From an uncultured Christensenella sp. (lineage in GTDB: Bacteria; Bacillota; Clostridia; Christensenellales; UBA3700): a stretch of 64,000 nt of DNA. The translations under genes and the position numbers were made by a program. The stretch lies in NCBI GenBank assembly GCA_949287655.1, contig CASEHD010000003.1, positions 132,897 to 196,896 of the forward strand. The letters run 5' to 3'. The notes below the pieces were generated by a model. The model searched no databases. It was not told the DNA's origin and saw nothing but the letters and a program-made list of their open reading frames with translations. Positions 18,804 to 27,348 of the stretch are shown in pieces. Position 1 is the first letter of the stretch, and every line of letters begins with the position of its first letter.

Positions 18804-20231
18804 TTATTTTTCAGAATGTTCGTTGAGCAGTTTCTGTTTAAGGTCAAACAGCTTTTGCGAGAGGTCGACCTTGTAGATGTGCGGGTTGAGAAGGCGCTTA
18901 TATTCGTTCCAGAACTGCGCGTAGCACTCCTTATGGTAGGCGGCGATCTCCTTTACCGTCGGACGTTTATAAACGACTTCGCCGTCCTTTACGATGTCGA
19001 CGTTGAGATCTTTTACATAGAAATTGGTCACGATCTTGCGCTTCCAGGTGAAGTCGGGGTGAAAAATCTCTATCTTGTCGAGCCCGTCGAAATTCTCGTC
19101 CTTAAGCGCGATGAGGTCGGCGATCGCTTTGCCGGTATTCTTATCGAATATACGGACGATCTTTTTAAGCCCCGGATTTGTTATCTTCGCGGGGGTGTCG
19201 CTCATTTTGAGTTTGGGCACCATAACGCCGTCCTTTTCTATCGCCGCAAGCTTGTAAACGCCGCCGAGGCTGGGGCAATCCTGACTGGTGATAAGCTTTG
19301 TGCCTATGCCCCAGCAGTCTATCTTCGCGTTCTGCGAATCGAGCGACATAAGGACGTTTTCATCGATATCTCCGCTGGCGAATATCTTGACGTCGGTAAA
19401 TCCGGCTTCGTCGAGCATAGCGCGAGCCTCGCGGCTCAGATACGCAAGGTCGCCCGAATCGAGTCTTATGCCGACGGGCTTGTGACCTGCTGCGCGCAAC
19501 TCCTTAAACACGGTTATCGCGTTGGGAACGCCGCTTTTCAACGTGTTGTAAGTATCTACGAGAAGCAGACAGCTGTCCGGGTACATTCTTGCGTAAGCGC
19601 GGAAAGCGTCCAGCTCGCTGTCAAAACTCATCACCCAGCTGTGCGCGTGAGTGCCGGATACCGGAACGTCGAAAAGCTTGCCGGCAAGCACGTTGGACGT
19701 GGACGTGCAGCCTGCGATTATAGCCGCTCTTGCGCCGTAAATACCCGCGTCCGGTCCTTGCGCGCGCCTTAGTCCGAATTCCGCGACCGCGCCGCCCTTA
19801 GCCGCGTAGACGATCTTCGCCGCTTTTGTCGCGATAAGCGTCTGGTGGTTGAGTATACATAGTATCGCGGTTTCAACGAGCTGCGCTTCGAAAAGTCTCG
19901 CCTTTACTGTAAGTATCGGTTCCTGCGGGAACACGACGGTGCCTTCAGGTACCGCGTAGATGTCGCCGCTGAATTTAAAGTCGGCGAGAAGCTGCATGAA
20001 CTCTTCGTCAAAAAGCCTGAGCGAACGCAGATAGTCGAGGTCTTCTTTGCTGAATCGCAGGTTTTCGATATACTCTATCACCTGTTCGAGTCCGCACGCG
20101 ACCGCGTAGTTGTTGCCTACGCCGCGGTAAAAAACGTCAAAGACGGCAGTCTTGTTGAGCTGGCTGTTCTTGGAATAGCCGTACATCATGGTAAGTTGAT
20201 ACAAATCGGTCAAAAGGGTCAGATCCCTCAT
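18804..20231 (-). CDS. pncB: Nicotinate phosphoribosyltransferase
   Basis: Joins nicotinate and PRPP to form nicotinate mononucleotide in the NAD salvage pathway. The 475-residue protein is of the long Bacillota type, with the N-terminal LTDLYQLTMMYGY signature, the central FGLRRAQGPDAG and VSGTHAHSW motifs holding the active-site residues, and GIRLDSGDLAYLS in the phosphate-binding region. A GGAGG site precedes the ATG. It is probably monocistronic, since a terminator follows and a 111-bp gap separates it from lgt. Confidence 0.96.
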   Translation of the reverse strand: MRDLTLLTDLYQLTMMYGYSKNSQLNKTAVFDVFYRGVGNNYAVACGLEQVIEYIENLRFSKEDLDYLRSLRLFDEEFMQLLADFKFSGDIYAVPEGTVVFPQEPILTVKARLFEAQLVETAILCILNHQTLIATKAAKIVYAAKGGAVAEFGLRRAQGPDAGIYGARAAIIAGCTSTSNVLAGKLFDVPVSGTHAHSWVMSFDSELDAFRAYARMYPDSCLLLVDTYNTLKSGVPNAITVFKELRAAGHKPVGIRLDSGDLAYLSREARAMLDEAGFTDVKIFASGDIDENVLMSLDSQNAKIDCWGIGTKLITSQDCPSLGGVYKLAAIEKDGVMVPKLKMSDTPAKITNPGLKKIVRIFDKNTGKAIADLIALKDENFDGLDKIEIFHPDFTWKRKIVTNFYVKDLNVDIVKDGEVVYKRPTVKEIAAYHKECYAQFWNEYKRLLNPHIYKVDLSQKLFDLKQKLLNEHSEK

Positions 20232-20342
20232 ATAAGCCTCCGTTTTGTCTTAGTAAAATACCGCGAACGTCTTCTGCGAATTTTACCGGTGAGCGCCGCC
20301 TCGTGCTTGACGCTGATAGTAAATGTATCTGAATAATTATCT

Positions 20343-21443
20343 TTATTTAGTGTTGTTTTTATCTGATTTATCGGTCTTCTTTTTCTCAGATACGGTCTTC
20401 TTTTCTTCGGGCGCGATTTCCGCGGACTGCTTTATTACCGCTCTGCCTTTGCCTAAAACTACCGCGCGCATCCGCCTTTCGGCTAGCGTGAGTTCGCCCG
20501 CCGGTCTGAACGGTTCGAGAGCGTCTTCTGCATACGCTTCAAGGTAAGACCTTCCCCCGACGATCACGCCGGCGACGACCTTTCCGTCATACTCCGTAAG
20601 CAGTTTGAGAGAGTCTCCCGCCTCATTGTATATCTTGCTTTGGAATCGTATGATCCCTTTTTGATTGAGGACCATGAGCGCAAACGCGACTATACATGCG
20701 CTGTACGCGATGACCTGAACGACGCCGATCTCGGTGCCGGGAAAAGTCTTGTGTTCAATCTTAAGAAATTCCAGAGTCCCTCTGACCAGTCCGTACCAGA
20801 AGACGTAATACAGCGATATCGTGAAATTCTTAAGCTTCTTATATCTGAAGAACAGCAAAAGTCCTATTATCAGACCTATGAGATTGAAAAAGCCCTCGTA
20901 GACATACAGCGCCTGATGCCACAGCCCGTCTCTGTCGATAAACACCGCGAAAGGCCAGGTCTGGAACGCTGGGTTGGTAATTACCTGCCCGTACAGCTCC
21001 TGGTTGGCAAAGTTGCCCCATCTGCCTATTATCTGTCCCAGGAATACGCACAGCACGACGCAGTCCGCGACCTTTGCATAAGAATACTTTTTATATCTCA
21101 GAACGCAGAAAAGTATACCCATCGCGCCGCCGAAAATGCCGCCGATGATAGTAAGACCCGCCAGTCCTTCCTTTGTAAGTCCGAGGAAACGCATAAGCGC
21201 GTCCCAACTGTCGATCGGGTAATATTCCTTCCTCGGGACGACATAGAACAGCCTGCAACAGATTATCGCAAGCACAACGACCCAGATAAACAGTTCAAGC
21301 GAAAAATCAATATCTATCTTGCGCTTCGACGCGAGGAACAGATAGAAAAAATACGCAAGCAATATGCCCAGCGTGACGAAAATGCCGTACCAGGTAACGG
21401 TCAGGTTGCCGTCAAAAAGAGAAAACGCTATTTTGTCAGACAT
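20343..21443 (-). CDS. lgt: Prolipoprotein diacylglyceryl transferase with charged C-terminal extension
   Basis: Transfers diacylglycerol from phosphatidylglycerol to the lipobox cysteine. Seven hydrophobic helices and the Lgt signature GRWGNFANQELYG are present; the loop near 99-106 reads GGIFGG where many members have HGGL(I/L)GG. Family members run about 260-290 residues; here some 90 further residues extend into the cytoplasm and end in a Lys/Glu/Ser-rich stretch. Its ATG overlaps the galK stop (TGATG), so the two are translationally coupled, an unusual pairing of lipoprotein maturation with galactose metabolism. Confidence 0.95.
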   Translation of the reverse strand: MSDKIAFSLFDGNLTVTWYGIFVTLGILLAYFFYLFLASKRKIDIDFSLELFIWVVVLAIICCRLFYVVPRKEYYPIDSWDALMRFLGLTKEGLAGLTIIGGIFGGAMGILFCVLRYKKYSYAKVADCVVLCVFLGQIIGRWGNFANQELYGQVITNPAFQTWPFAVFIDRDGLWHQALYVYEGFFNLIGLIIGLLLFFRYKKLKNFTISLYYVFWYGLVRGTLEFLKIEHKTFPGTEIGVVQVIAYSACIVAFALMVLNQKGIIRFQSKIYNEAGDSLKLLTEYDGKVVAGVIVGGRSYLEAYAEDALEPFRPAGELTLAERRMRAVVLGKGRAVIKQSAEIAPEEKKTVSEKKKTDKSDKNNTK

Positions 21444-22708
21444 CAGCTCAGTTCCACCTTACAGGTACCTTCGTTTCTTACGCCTATACGGTAAACGCAA
21501 TCGTCGCCGAAGATCTTTTTCATATCCGCAACGTACGCGTCGACGCCCGCGTTGTCAACGAACGCGAGTATCGTGCCCGCGAAACCGCCGCCGTGCACTC
21601 TGACCGCCTTGACCGCCGCGTACATCTTGCTGACCGCAAGACCCAGAGGTATCCTCTGCGCGGTGTCGCCCAGCGGATAGCAGTTCTGTAAAAGCTCGTA
21701 CGAACTCTGCCCGCTGCCGTTGATGACAGCCGAGAATTTTTTGAAATTGCCGCTTTTAACGGCTTTTACGCCCGCTTCCACGCGCTTGTTTTCTTCAAAA
21801 TAATGCATCGCGCGGAGTATCGCCCTTCCGCTGACCTTGCTCTGAAGTTCCGGAATAGCGGCGAGAAAGTCGTCTTCCTTTACCTTGCGCAGTTTGCGCG
21901 CGTGGAACATGCTCGCGACCCATTCCATCTCGCTTCTTATATCCGCATACTGGCTGGTGAGGTCACAATGGTCGCCGCCGGTATTAATAAGCACAATCGT
22001 CGCGCCGTCGAATTTCCAGTCCATCGTCTTTACTTTGGGATTCGCGGTCGACTTGAAATCAATAAAGCTTACGCCGCCGAGGGCTATCGCGCTCTGATCG
22101 AGGAGTCCGCACGGCTTGCCGAAATAAATGCTTTCGGCGTAATGCGCCGCCTTTGCCTTTGTTATCTTGTCGACGACTCCGCCGTTGTACATCTGATTGA
22201 GGATCTCGCAGATCAGCACCTCGAAAGAAGCAGAGGAACTGACGCCCGCGCCCTTGAACACATCGCTTGACGTGGTAGCAGCAAAGCCGCCTATCTTGTA
22301 ACCGTTCTGCTTATAGTACGCGAGAACGCCTCTTACCAGCGCTTCGCTGGAGCCGTACTCTTCGCTGTTCGCTTCAAGGTCGTTAAGAGCGACGACGACT
22401 TCCGGATATCCGATGGAAGCGACGACGACCTTATCTTCGAGCGGAGTCACGCACGCGACCGTGTCCACGCTTATCGAAGCGCAGAGAACTTTGCCGTTGT
22501 TGTGATCGGTATGGTTGCCGCACAACTCTATCCTGCCGGGGGAAGAATAGAAAGAGACCTCTCCGCCGTAAGTCGCGACGTGAAGGTCGTATATCTTCTT
22601 ATAGCGCGCCGCCTGATATTCAAGCCCGCCGCCGTAAAGCTTCTCAACGTAATCCTTAAAAGAGGGGTTGCCGGAGAGATTGTCTACGAAAGTTTTGGTT
22701 ATCTGCAT
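21443..22708 (-). CDS. galK: Galactokinase
   Basis: Phosphorylates galactose to galactose 1-phosphate at the entry of the Leloir pathway. GHMP-kinase motifs are in order: the galactokinase signature GRIELCGNHTDHNNG (about 43-57), the ATP-binding GAGVSSSASFE and the C-terminal VRVHGGGFAGT. The 421-residue length is slightly above average. It diverges from galT, the next enzyme, and is coupled to lgt. A promoter is visible at 22737-22765. galE and a galactose transporter are not adjacent, though a GPH symporter lies 5 kb away. Confidence 0.95.
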   Translation of the reverse strand: MQITKTFVDNLSGNPSFKDYVEKLYGGGLEYQAARYKKIYDLHVATYGGEVSFYSSPGRIELCGNHTDHNNGKVLCASISVDTVACVTPLEDKVVVASIGYPEVVVALNDLEANSEEYGSSEALVRGVLAYYKQNGYKIGGFAATTSSDVFKGAGVSSSASFEVLICEILNQMYNGGVVDKITKAKAAHYAESIYFGKPCGLLDQSAIALGGVSFIDFKSTANPKVKTMDWKFDGATIVLINTGGDHCDLTSQYADIRSEMEWVASMFHARKLRKVKEDDFLAAIPELQSKVSGRAILRAMHYFEENKRVEAGVKAVKSGNFKKFSAVINGSGQSSYELLQNCYPLGDTAQRIPLGLAVSKMYAAVKAVRVHGGGFAGTILAFVDNAGVDAYVADMKKIFGDDCVYRIGVRNEGTCKVELS

Positions 22709-22736
22709 AATATACCTCGCAAAATGCGTTTTTATA

Positions 22737-22765
22737 ATTATATCATAATAAAATTAATGTGTAAA
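22737..22765 (-). promoter_or_regulatory. SigA promoter of galK-lgt
   Basis: TTTACA, 17-bp spacer, TATAAT on the minus strand, about 30 bp before the galK ATG. Confidence 0.8.
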
Positions 22766-22923
22766 CATTTAGCGTTAAAATACATATTTTAGGCGGATCG
22801 TGGGTCGCTGCGCCGTCGCCGCAACGAGCCGTCGAGCGTATATCTTCTTCGCGGCGGCTATCTTCTCTTCGCGCCTCCCTGCAACGCGACTTTTCTTAAA
22901 TTTATTCAGAATATCAATTATTA

Positions 22924-22952
22924 TTGCAATCGTATACCTTTTGTAATATAAT
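22924..22952 (+). promoter_or_regulatory. SigA promoter of galT
   Basis: TTGCAA (22924-22929), 17-bp spacer, TATAAT (22947-22952), 45 bp before galT. Confidence 0.85.
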
Positions 22953-22997
22953 TAAATACGGCGAAAGCCTTTTTACAAATTATTTCGGAGTGTGTTT

Positions 22998-24533
22998 ATG
23001 CTTACAGAAGACCAGCTCAAAATAAAGATAAACGAGCTTATAAGCTACGCAAGCGACAACCTGTCGCTTGAACAGGAGGACGAATACTACGTTCTCAATA
23101 CCCTTCTGGACTTTTTCGGACTCAGCGCGCCGGCGCCGGCAATTGAGAAATACGGCGACTTCCAGACCGAGATCATCGACCCTATAATACAACACGCTAT
23201 CGACACGGGCAGGATAAAACAGGAAGAATCCATACTCTTTGAGACAAAAGTCCTGGGTATGGTTACTCCGATGCCTTCAGCCGTCATCGCGCGCTTTGAC
23301 GCGATAGCGAGCCACCGCGGAGTAAAGAAAGCGACGGACTGGCTGTTCGCGCTCAGCAAGGCGAACAACTACATCCGCATGCCGGATATAAATAAGAATA
23401 TCAAGTGGGAACACAACGGAAAATTCGGCAAGATCGGCATTACCATCAACCTGTCAAAACCCGAAAAGGATCCCAAGCAGATCGCTCTGGCGAAGCTGCA
23501 GCCCAAGACGGGTTACCCCGCATGTATGCTCTGCCCGACCAACGTCGGATTCGCCGGCAATCTGAACCACCCCGCAAGACAGACTTTGAGGACTATTCCT
23601 ATACAGCTTGACAACGAATACTGGCACCTTCAGTATTCGCCATATCAGTATTACGAAGAGCACGCGATAGCGTTTTCTGACGAACACCGTCCGATGAACG
23701 TCTGCCCTGCTTCCTTCCGCAGACTTCTCGACTTCGTCGACCTGTTCCCCCACTATTTTATGGGAAGCAACGCGGCGCTGCCGATAGTAGGCGGTTCAAT
23801 ACTCACCCACGACCACTATCAGGGCGGCTTAAAGGTCCTGCCGATGATGAGCGTCGGTAACCGCGCGCGCTATGAAAGCCCGAAATATAAGAACGTTCGT
23901 ATCTATATCGCGGACTGGTACAACAGCGTCGTACGCCTGGAAAGCGAGGACAAACAGCAAGTTTACACCGCGGCGAGCGACGTGCTGGCGGCTTGGAACG
24001 ACTGGACGGACGAAAGCGTCAACGTCATCTGTAAGACTACCGAACAGCACAACGCGATAACCCCCATCGTCCGCCGCGAAGAAGATACATACGTCATCGA
24101 CCTCATTCTCAGAAACAACAGGACTGACGAAAAGCACCCGTACGGCATCTTCCACCCTGAAGAGCGGCTGCACAACATAAAGAAAGAAGGCATCGGCATC
24201 ATTGAGGTAATGGGGCTCTTCATACTGCCCGGCAGACTTAAAAAAGAGCTCGGCGAAGTCGAAAAATATCTGACCGGAGAGACGAAATTCGATATGAAAA
24301 CGCTCGCAGACCCCGAAAACCCGATGTATAAACACGCTGATATGATAGTCCAGTTGGTCAACGACAACGGCACCGATAACACAGCCGTCAAGGCAAAGAA
24401 TGCCGTCACCGACTATGTAAACAGCGCCTGCGAACAGATCCTGGAATGTACCGCGGTATTCAAGAATACCGACGAAGGTCAGGCGGCGTTCGACAGGTTT
24501 ATGACCGAAGGTCTGAAACTTACGAAATTCTGA
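22998..24533 (+). CDS. galT: UTP/UDP-glucose-hexose-1-phosphate uridylyltransferase, class II GalT
   Basis: Exchanges UMP between UDP-glucose and galactose 1-phosphate in the Leloir pathway. The roughly 511-residue protein belongs to the Bacillota-type GalT family, longer than the E. coli class; recognisable blocks are KTGYPACMLCPTNVGFAGN, YFMGSNAALPIVGGSILTHD followed by the active-site His-Tyr-Gln-Gly-Gly region, and TEQHNAITPIVRR. The ATG at 22998 is preferred over the GTG at 22992 because it sits 7 nt from the GGAG. Divergent from galK. A terminator follows. Confidence 0.95.
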   Translation: MLTEDQLKIKINELISYASDNLSLEQEDEYYVLNTLLDFFGLSAPAPAIEKYGDFQTEIIDPIIQHAIDTGRIKQEESILFETKVLGMVTPMPSAVIARFDAIASHRGVKKATDWLFALSKANNYIRMPDINKNIKWEHNGKFGKIGITINLSKPEKDPKQIALAKLQPKTGYPACMLCPTNVGFAGNLNHPARQTLRTIPIQLDNEYWHLQYSPYQYYEEHAIAFSDEHRPMNVCPASFRRLLDFVDLFPHYFMGSNAALPIVGGSILTHDHYQGGLKVLPMMSVGNRARYESPKYKNVRIYIADWYNSVVRLESEDKQQVYTAASDVLAAWNDWTDESVNVICKTTEQHNAITPIVRREEDTYVIDLILRNNRTDEKHPYGIFHPEERLHNIKKEGIGIIEVMGLFILPGRLKKELGEVEKYLTGETKFDMKTLADPENPMYKHADMIVQLVNDNGTDNTAVKAKNAVTDYVNSACEQILECTAVFKNTDEGQAAFDRFMTEGLKLTKF

Positions 24534-24554
24534 TAAATAAAATGATATCGAAAG

Positions 24555-24579
24555 CGACGGGTCTACCCGTCGTTTTTTT
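24555..24579 (+). terminator. Terminator of galT
   Basis: Perfect 8-bp stem CGACGGGT/ACCCGTCG followed by seven Ts. Confidence 0.95.
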
Positions 24580-24689
24580 GTCAGCCGTCAAGACGATATT
24601 ATAAGATAAACAAGACGATAAGATCCTGACGATCCGACGCCGAAAACAGAAAATAAATTTTAAATCGAATTTTAATTATGTTAAGTACA

Positions 24690-24712
24690 TAAAAAACCGG
24701 CGAAGCGCCGGT
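24690..24712 (-). terminator. Terminator of dnaX-ebfC-recR
   Basis: On the minus strand, 7-bp stem ACCGGCG/CGCCGGT with a 3-nt loop followed by six Ts. Confidence 0.9.
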
Positions 24713-24738
24713 GTTTTTCAATTACAGAGTCTGATGAT

Positions 24739-25329
24739 TTACAGCGGTTTTCTGTCCTGAAGCGCGCGTGAAAGCGTGACTTCGTCGGCATATTCGATGT
24801 CGCTGCCGATCGAAATGCCGCTGGCGATCTTTGTGACCTTGATGCCCATCGGCTTTATCAGGCGCGCGATATAGACCGCGGTCGCCTCTCCTTCCACGTC
24901 AGGGTTGGTCGCCATTATGACTTCCTTTACGCCGTCCAGCCTTGCGAGAAGCTCCTTTATCCTTATATCGTCCGGACCTATCCCCGCAAGCGGATTCAGA
25001 GTGCCGTGAAGCACGTGGTACACGCCTTTGAAGTCCTTTATCTTTTCAAGCGCGTCGACGTCCTTCGGCTCCTTTACCACGCATATCACGCTCTTGTCGC
25101 GGGTCGCGCAGATGTCGCATATCTCTTTGTCGGTATATGCGCCGCATACGGGGCAGAAATGCACTGTCTTTTTTGTTTCAAGTATCGCCGCCGCAAACTC
25201 TTCAGCCTCGCTTTCGGACATGTTTATCACCTTATACGCAAAGCGTTTCGCTGTCTTGGCGCCTACGCCGGGCAGCTTTGTGAATTGTGCCGCAAGTCTG
25301 TCGAGAGCCTCAATATTTCCTACGCTCAT
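24739..25329 (-). CDS. recR: Recombination mediator RecR
   Basis: Forms a DNA clamp with RecO and loads RecA onto SSB-coated gaps. The 196-residue protein is full length: helix-hairpin-helix near the N-terminus (LPGVGAKTAKRFA), the four-cysteine zinc finger CPVCGAYTDKEICDIC, and the Toprim domain (ICVVKEPKDVDALE, then ATNPDVEGEATA). Its ATG overlaps the ebfC stop by 4 bp; it is the last gene of dnaX-ebfC-recR. Confidence 0.98.
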   Translation of the reverse strand: MSVGNIEALDRLAAQFTKLPGVGAKTAKRFAYKVINMSESEAEEFAAAILETKKTVHFCPVCGAYTDKEICDICATRDKSVICVVKEPKDVDALEKIKDFKGVYHVLHGTLNPLAGIGPDDIRIKELLARLDGVKEVIMATNPDVEGEATAVYIARLIKPMGIKVTKIASGISIGSDIEYADEVTLSRALQDRKPL

Positions 25330-25658
25330 AATCCGAAAGCGCCGAACGCGCCCATTCTCTTTTCGGTTTCCGCGTCCGCAAGGTTCATCGCTTCGTTGAG
25401 CGCCGCAACGACGAGATCTTCAAGCATCTCAACGTCGTCGGGATCGACCGCTTCCGGCTTTATTTTGAGCGACCTAATTTTCTTGTCGCAGGTCATCGTA
25501 ACCTCGACCATACCGCCGCCGGAGACCGCGGTGACTTCCGTTTCCGCAAGTTCCTCTTTCGCCTTTGCCATATCCTGCTGCATTTTCTGCGCCTGGCGCA
25601 TTATCTGCTGCATATTTCCCATTCCGCCGCCGAAGCCGCCGAATCCGCCTCTACTCAT
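25326..25658 (-). CDS. ebfC: YbaB/EbfC family nucleoid-associated protein
   Basis: Small dimeric DNA-binding protein encoded between dnaX and recR in most bacteria. The 110-residue protein has a Gly/Met-rich start (residues 1-15) and the conserved MQQIMRQAQKMQQDMAKAKEEL helix region, then the VEVTMTCDKKIRSLKIKPE strands. A GGAGG site precedes the ATG, which lies 8 bp inside the end of dnaX. It overlaps recR by 4 bp, so all three are coupled. Confidence 0.96.
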   Translation of the reverse strand: MSRGGFGGFGGGMGNMQQIMRQAQKMQQDMAKAKEELAETEVTAVSGGGMVEVTMTCDKKIRSLKIKPEAVDPDDVEMLEDLVVAALNEAMNLADAETEKRMGAFGAFGL

Positions 25659-27198
25659 TGTTGTTACCTCCGTTGATTATGTTGACTTTATCTGCACCGA
25701 AAACCTTTTTTACGTTTTCGATATTCTGTTTCGTTTCGTCCTCTTTGATCTCTACGGTGATGATTATCCTGCCGAAATCCTTATACGCTTCTCTCAATAT
25801 GCTTTCGTATTCTGACTGATAGTACGCGATGCTGTCCTTCTGACCCTGCCCGGACGCCCTGATGACGAGGTTGCCGTCCTTGACAGAAAGCTGATCGTTG
25901 CTCAGCTTTGAAAAATACGCGTATTCAACGTGCATACCGCGCTTCTTCAACGTGTTCAGGAGATAAACGAGCATCTTTTCCGCGGTATCCATACGTGATA
26001 CGGTTTCCCCTCCCCGCGAGGAAGACGCCGCCACAGTGAACTGCCCCTGCGTTAACCTCGATTCAAGGGTCTTTAAGCGCATCAGCACGCCCTGCGCGTC
26101 TATCGAACAGTACTCATCCGCCGCCTTTACGACCGCCGCTTCGAGCACTAGCCTCGCGTTGGAGCCGTACCTCAGGTCTCCGTCTACGGCGCATATTATC
26201 TCAAGGCACCTTAAAAGCTTTGTGTTGTCGTATTTTACCGCAAGGTCGTACGTCTTATTAAACAGCTCCCTGGGCATATTCAGGATCTTGTTCGCATTGG
26301 TACAGTTGCGGCAATATATCAGATTTCTCAAAGTCTTTGCGATATCGCCGGCTAAGACCTTGACGCTTTTGCCTTCTTTCGTCGTTTCGTCGATCTTCTT
26401 CAACGCGCCTTCAACGTTGCCTTCGAGTATGCACGCGGTCATGTCGAGAACGACTTCGGGAGAACTTGCGCCCAGAACGTCCAGAACGCCGGCGTAAGTC
26501 ACCTTTTCGCCGCAATACGATATACACATCTCCGCAAGCGATAAGCTGTCTCTTACGCAACCCTCGCCCGCTTCAGCTATCGCCGTCAACGCCTCTTTGT
26601 CATATGCGACCTTTATCTCATCGAATATGCGCTGAAGAAGACCCGCGGTCTCCTGCGTGGGCACTAATCGGAAATCGAACCTCTGACAGCGCGAAAGCAC
26701 GGTGGGCAGAATCTTCTGCACCTCTGTCGTCGCCAGAATGAATACGACGTGTTCAGGCGGCTCTTCAAGCGTTTTTAGCAGCGCGTTGAAAGCCTGCGGA
26801 GAAAGCATATGGACTTCGTCGATGATATAGACCTTGTATCTTCCGACAGAAGGCGCGAATTTGACCTTTTCAAGAAGATACCTTATCTCGTCCACGCCGT
26901 TGTTGGAAGCAGCGTCCATTTCGATTATATCCATATTGGACGAATCCGCAAGAGCCTTGCATATCTCGCACTCTCCGCACGGCGAGCCGTCTTCCTTCGG
27001 GTCAAGACAGTTGATAGCGCGCGCGAATATCTTTGCGGTGGTCGTCTTGCCTGTGCCTCGGGAACCTGTGAACAGATATGCGTGCGAGATAGCGCCCGTC
27101 ATTATCTGGTTTCTGAGCGTGCGTATGATATGCTGCTGACCTATCATAGAGGAAAACTCGTTCGGTCTGTATCTGCGGTAAAGCGAAACGTATGCCAT
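25651..27198 (-). CDS. dnaX: DNA polymerase III subunits gamma/tau
   Basis: AAA+ motor subunit of the clamp loader. Walker A GSRGTGKT at about 45-52, the zinc module CGECEICKALAD, the DEVHML Walker B and sensor LSRCQRFDF are clear, followed by collar and C-terminal tau regions. The frame opens further upstream, but the ATG at 27198 gives the conserved start MAYVSLYRRYRP; an AAGGA site lies 14-15 nt before it, a rather long spacing. I see no poly-A slippage site giving a separate gamma form. First gene of dnaX-ebfC-recR, with a hairpin in its leader. Confidence 0.96.
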   Translation of the reverse strand: MAYVSLYRRYRPNEFSSMIGQQHIIRTLRNQIMTGAISHAYLFTGSRGTGKTTTAKIFARAINCLDPKEDGSPCGECEICKALADSSNMDIIEMDAASNNGVDEIRYLLEKVKFAPSVGRYKVYIIDEVHMLSPQAFNALLKTLEEPPEHVVFILATTEVQKILPTVLSRCQRFDFRLVPTQETAGLLQRIFDEIKVAYDKEALTAIAEAGEGCVRDSLSLAEMCISYCGEKVTYAGVLDVLGASSPEVVLDMTACILEGNVEGALKKIDETTKEGKSVKVLAGDIAKTLRNLIYCRNCTNANKILNMPRELFNKTYDLAVKYDNTKLLRCLEIICAVDGDLRYGSNARLVLEAAVVKAADEYCSIDAQGVLMRLKTLESRLTQGQFTVAASSSRGGETVSRMDTAEKMLVYLLNTLKKRGMHVEYAYFSKLSNDQLSVKDGNLVIRASGQGQKDSIAYYQSEYESILREAYKDFGRIIITVEIKEDETKQNIENVKKVFGADKVNIINGGNNNE

Positions 27199-27245
27199 TA
27201 ACTGTTTTTTGTCCTTTTTAATGAAAAATATCCTTATATTTTCAA

Positions 27246-27276
27246 TACGCTCCCCGGCAACGAGCCGGAGAGCGTA
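27246..27276 (-). promoter_or_regulatory. Hairpin in the dnaX 5' leader
   Basis: TACGCTC, C, CCGGC and GCCGG, A, GAGCGTA form a 12-bp stem with a single mismatch around a 5-nt loop. It lies between the dnaX promoter and start codon, without a T-run. Function unknown; RNA stability or repression of translation are possibilities. Confidence 0.5.
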
Positions 27277-27291
27277 CGATTGCTTGTTTAT

Positions 27292-27320
27292 ATAGTACCA
27301 CAACTTTGTCTTTCAGACAA
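27292..27320 (-). promoter_or_regulatory. Promoter of dnaX-ebfC-recR
   Basis: TTGTCT, 17-bp spacer, TACTAT on the minus strand, giving a leader of about 90 nt that contains the hairpin. Confidence 0.6.
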
Positions 27321-27348
27321 GTCGTAACACTTATTTTGACGCCAAATA

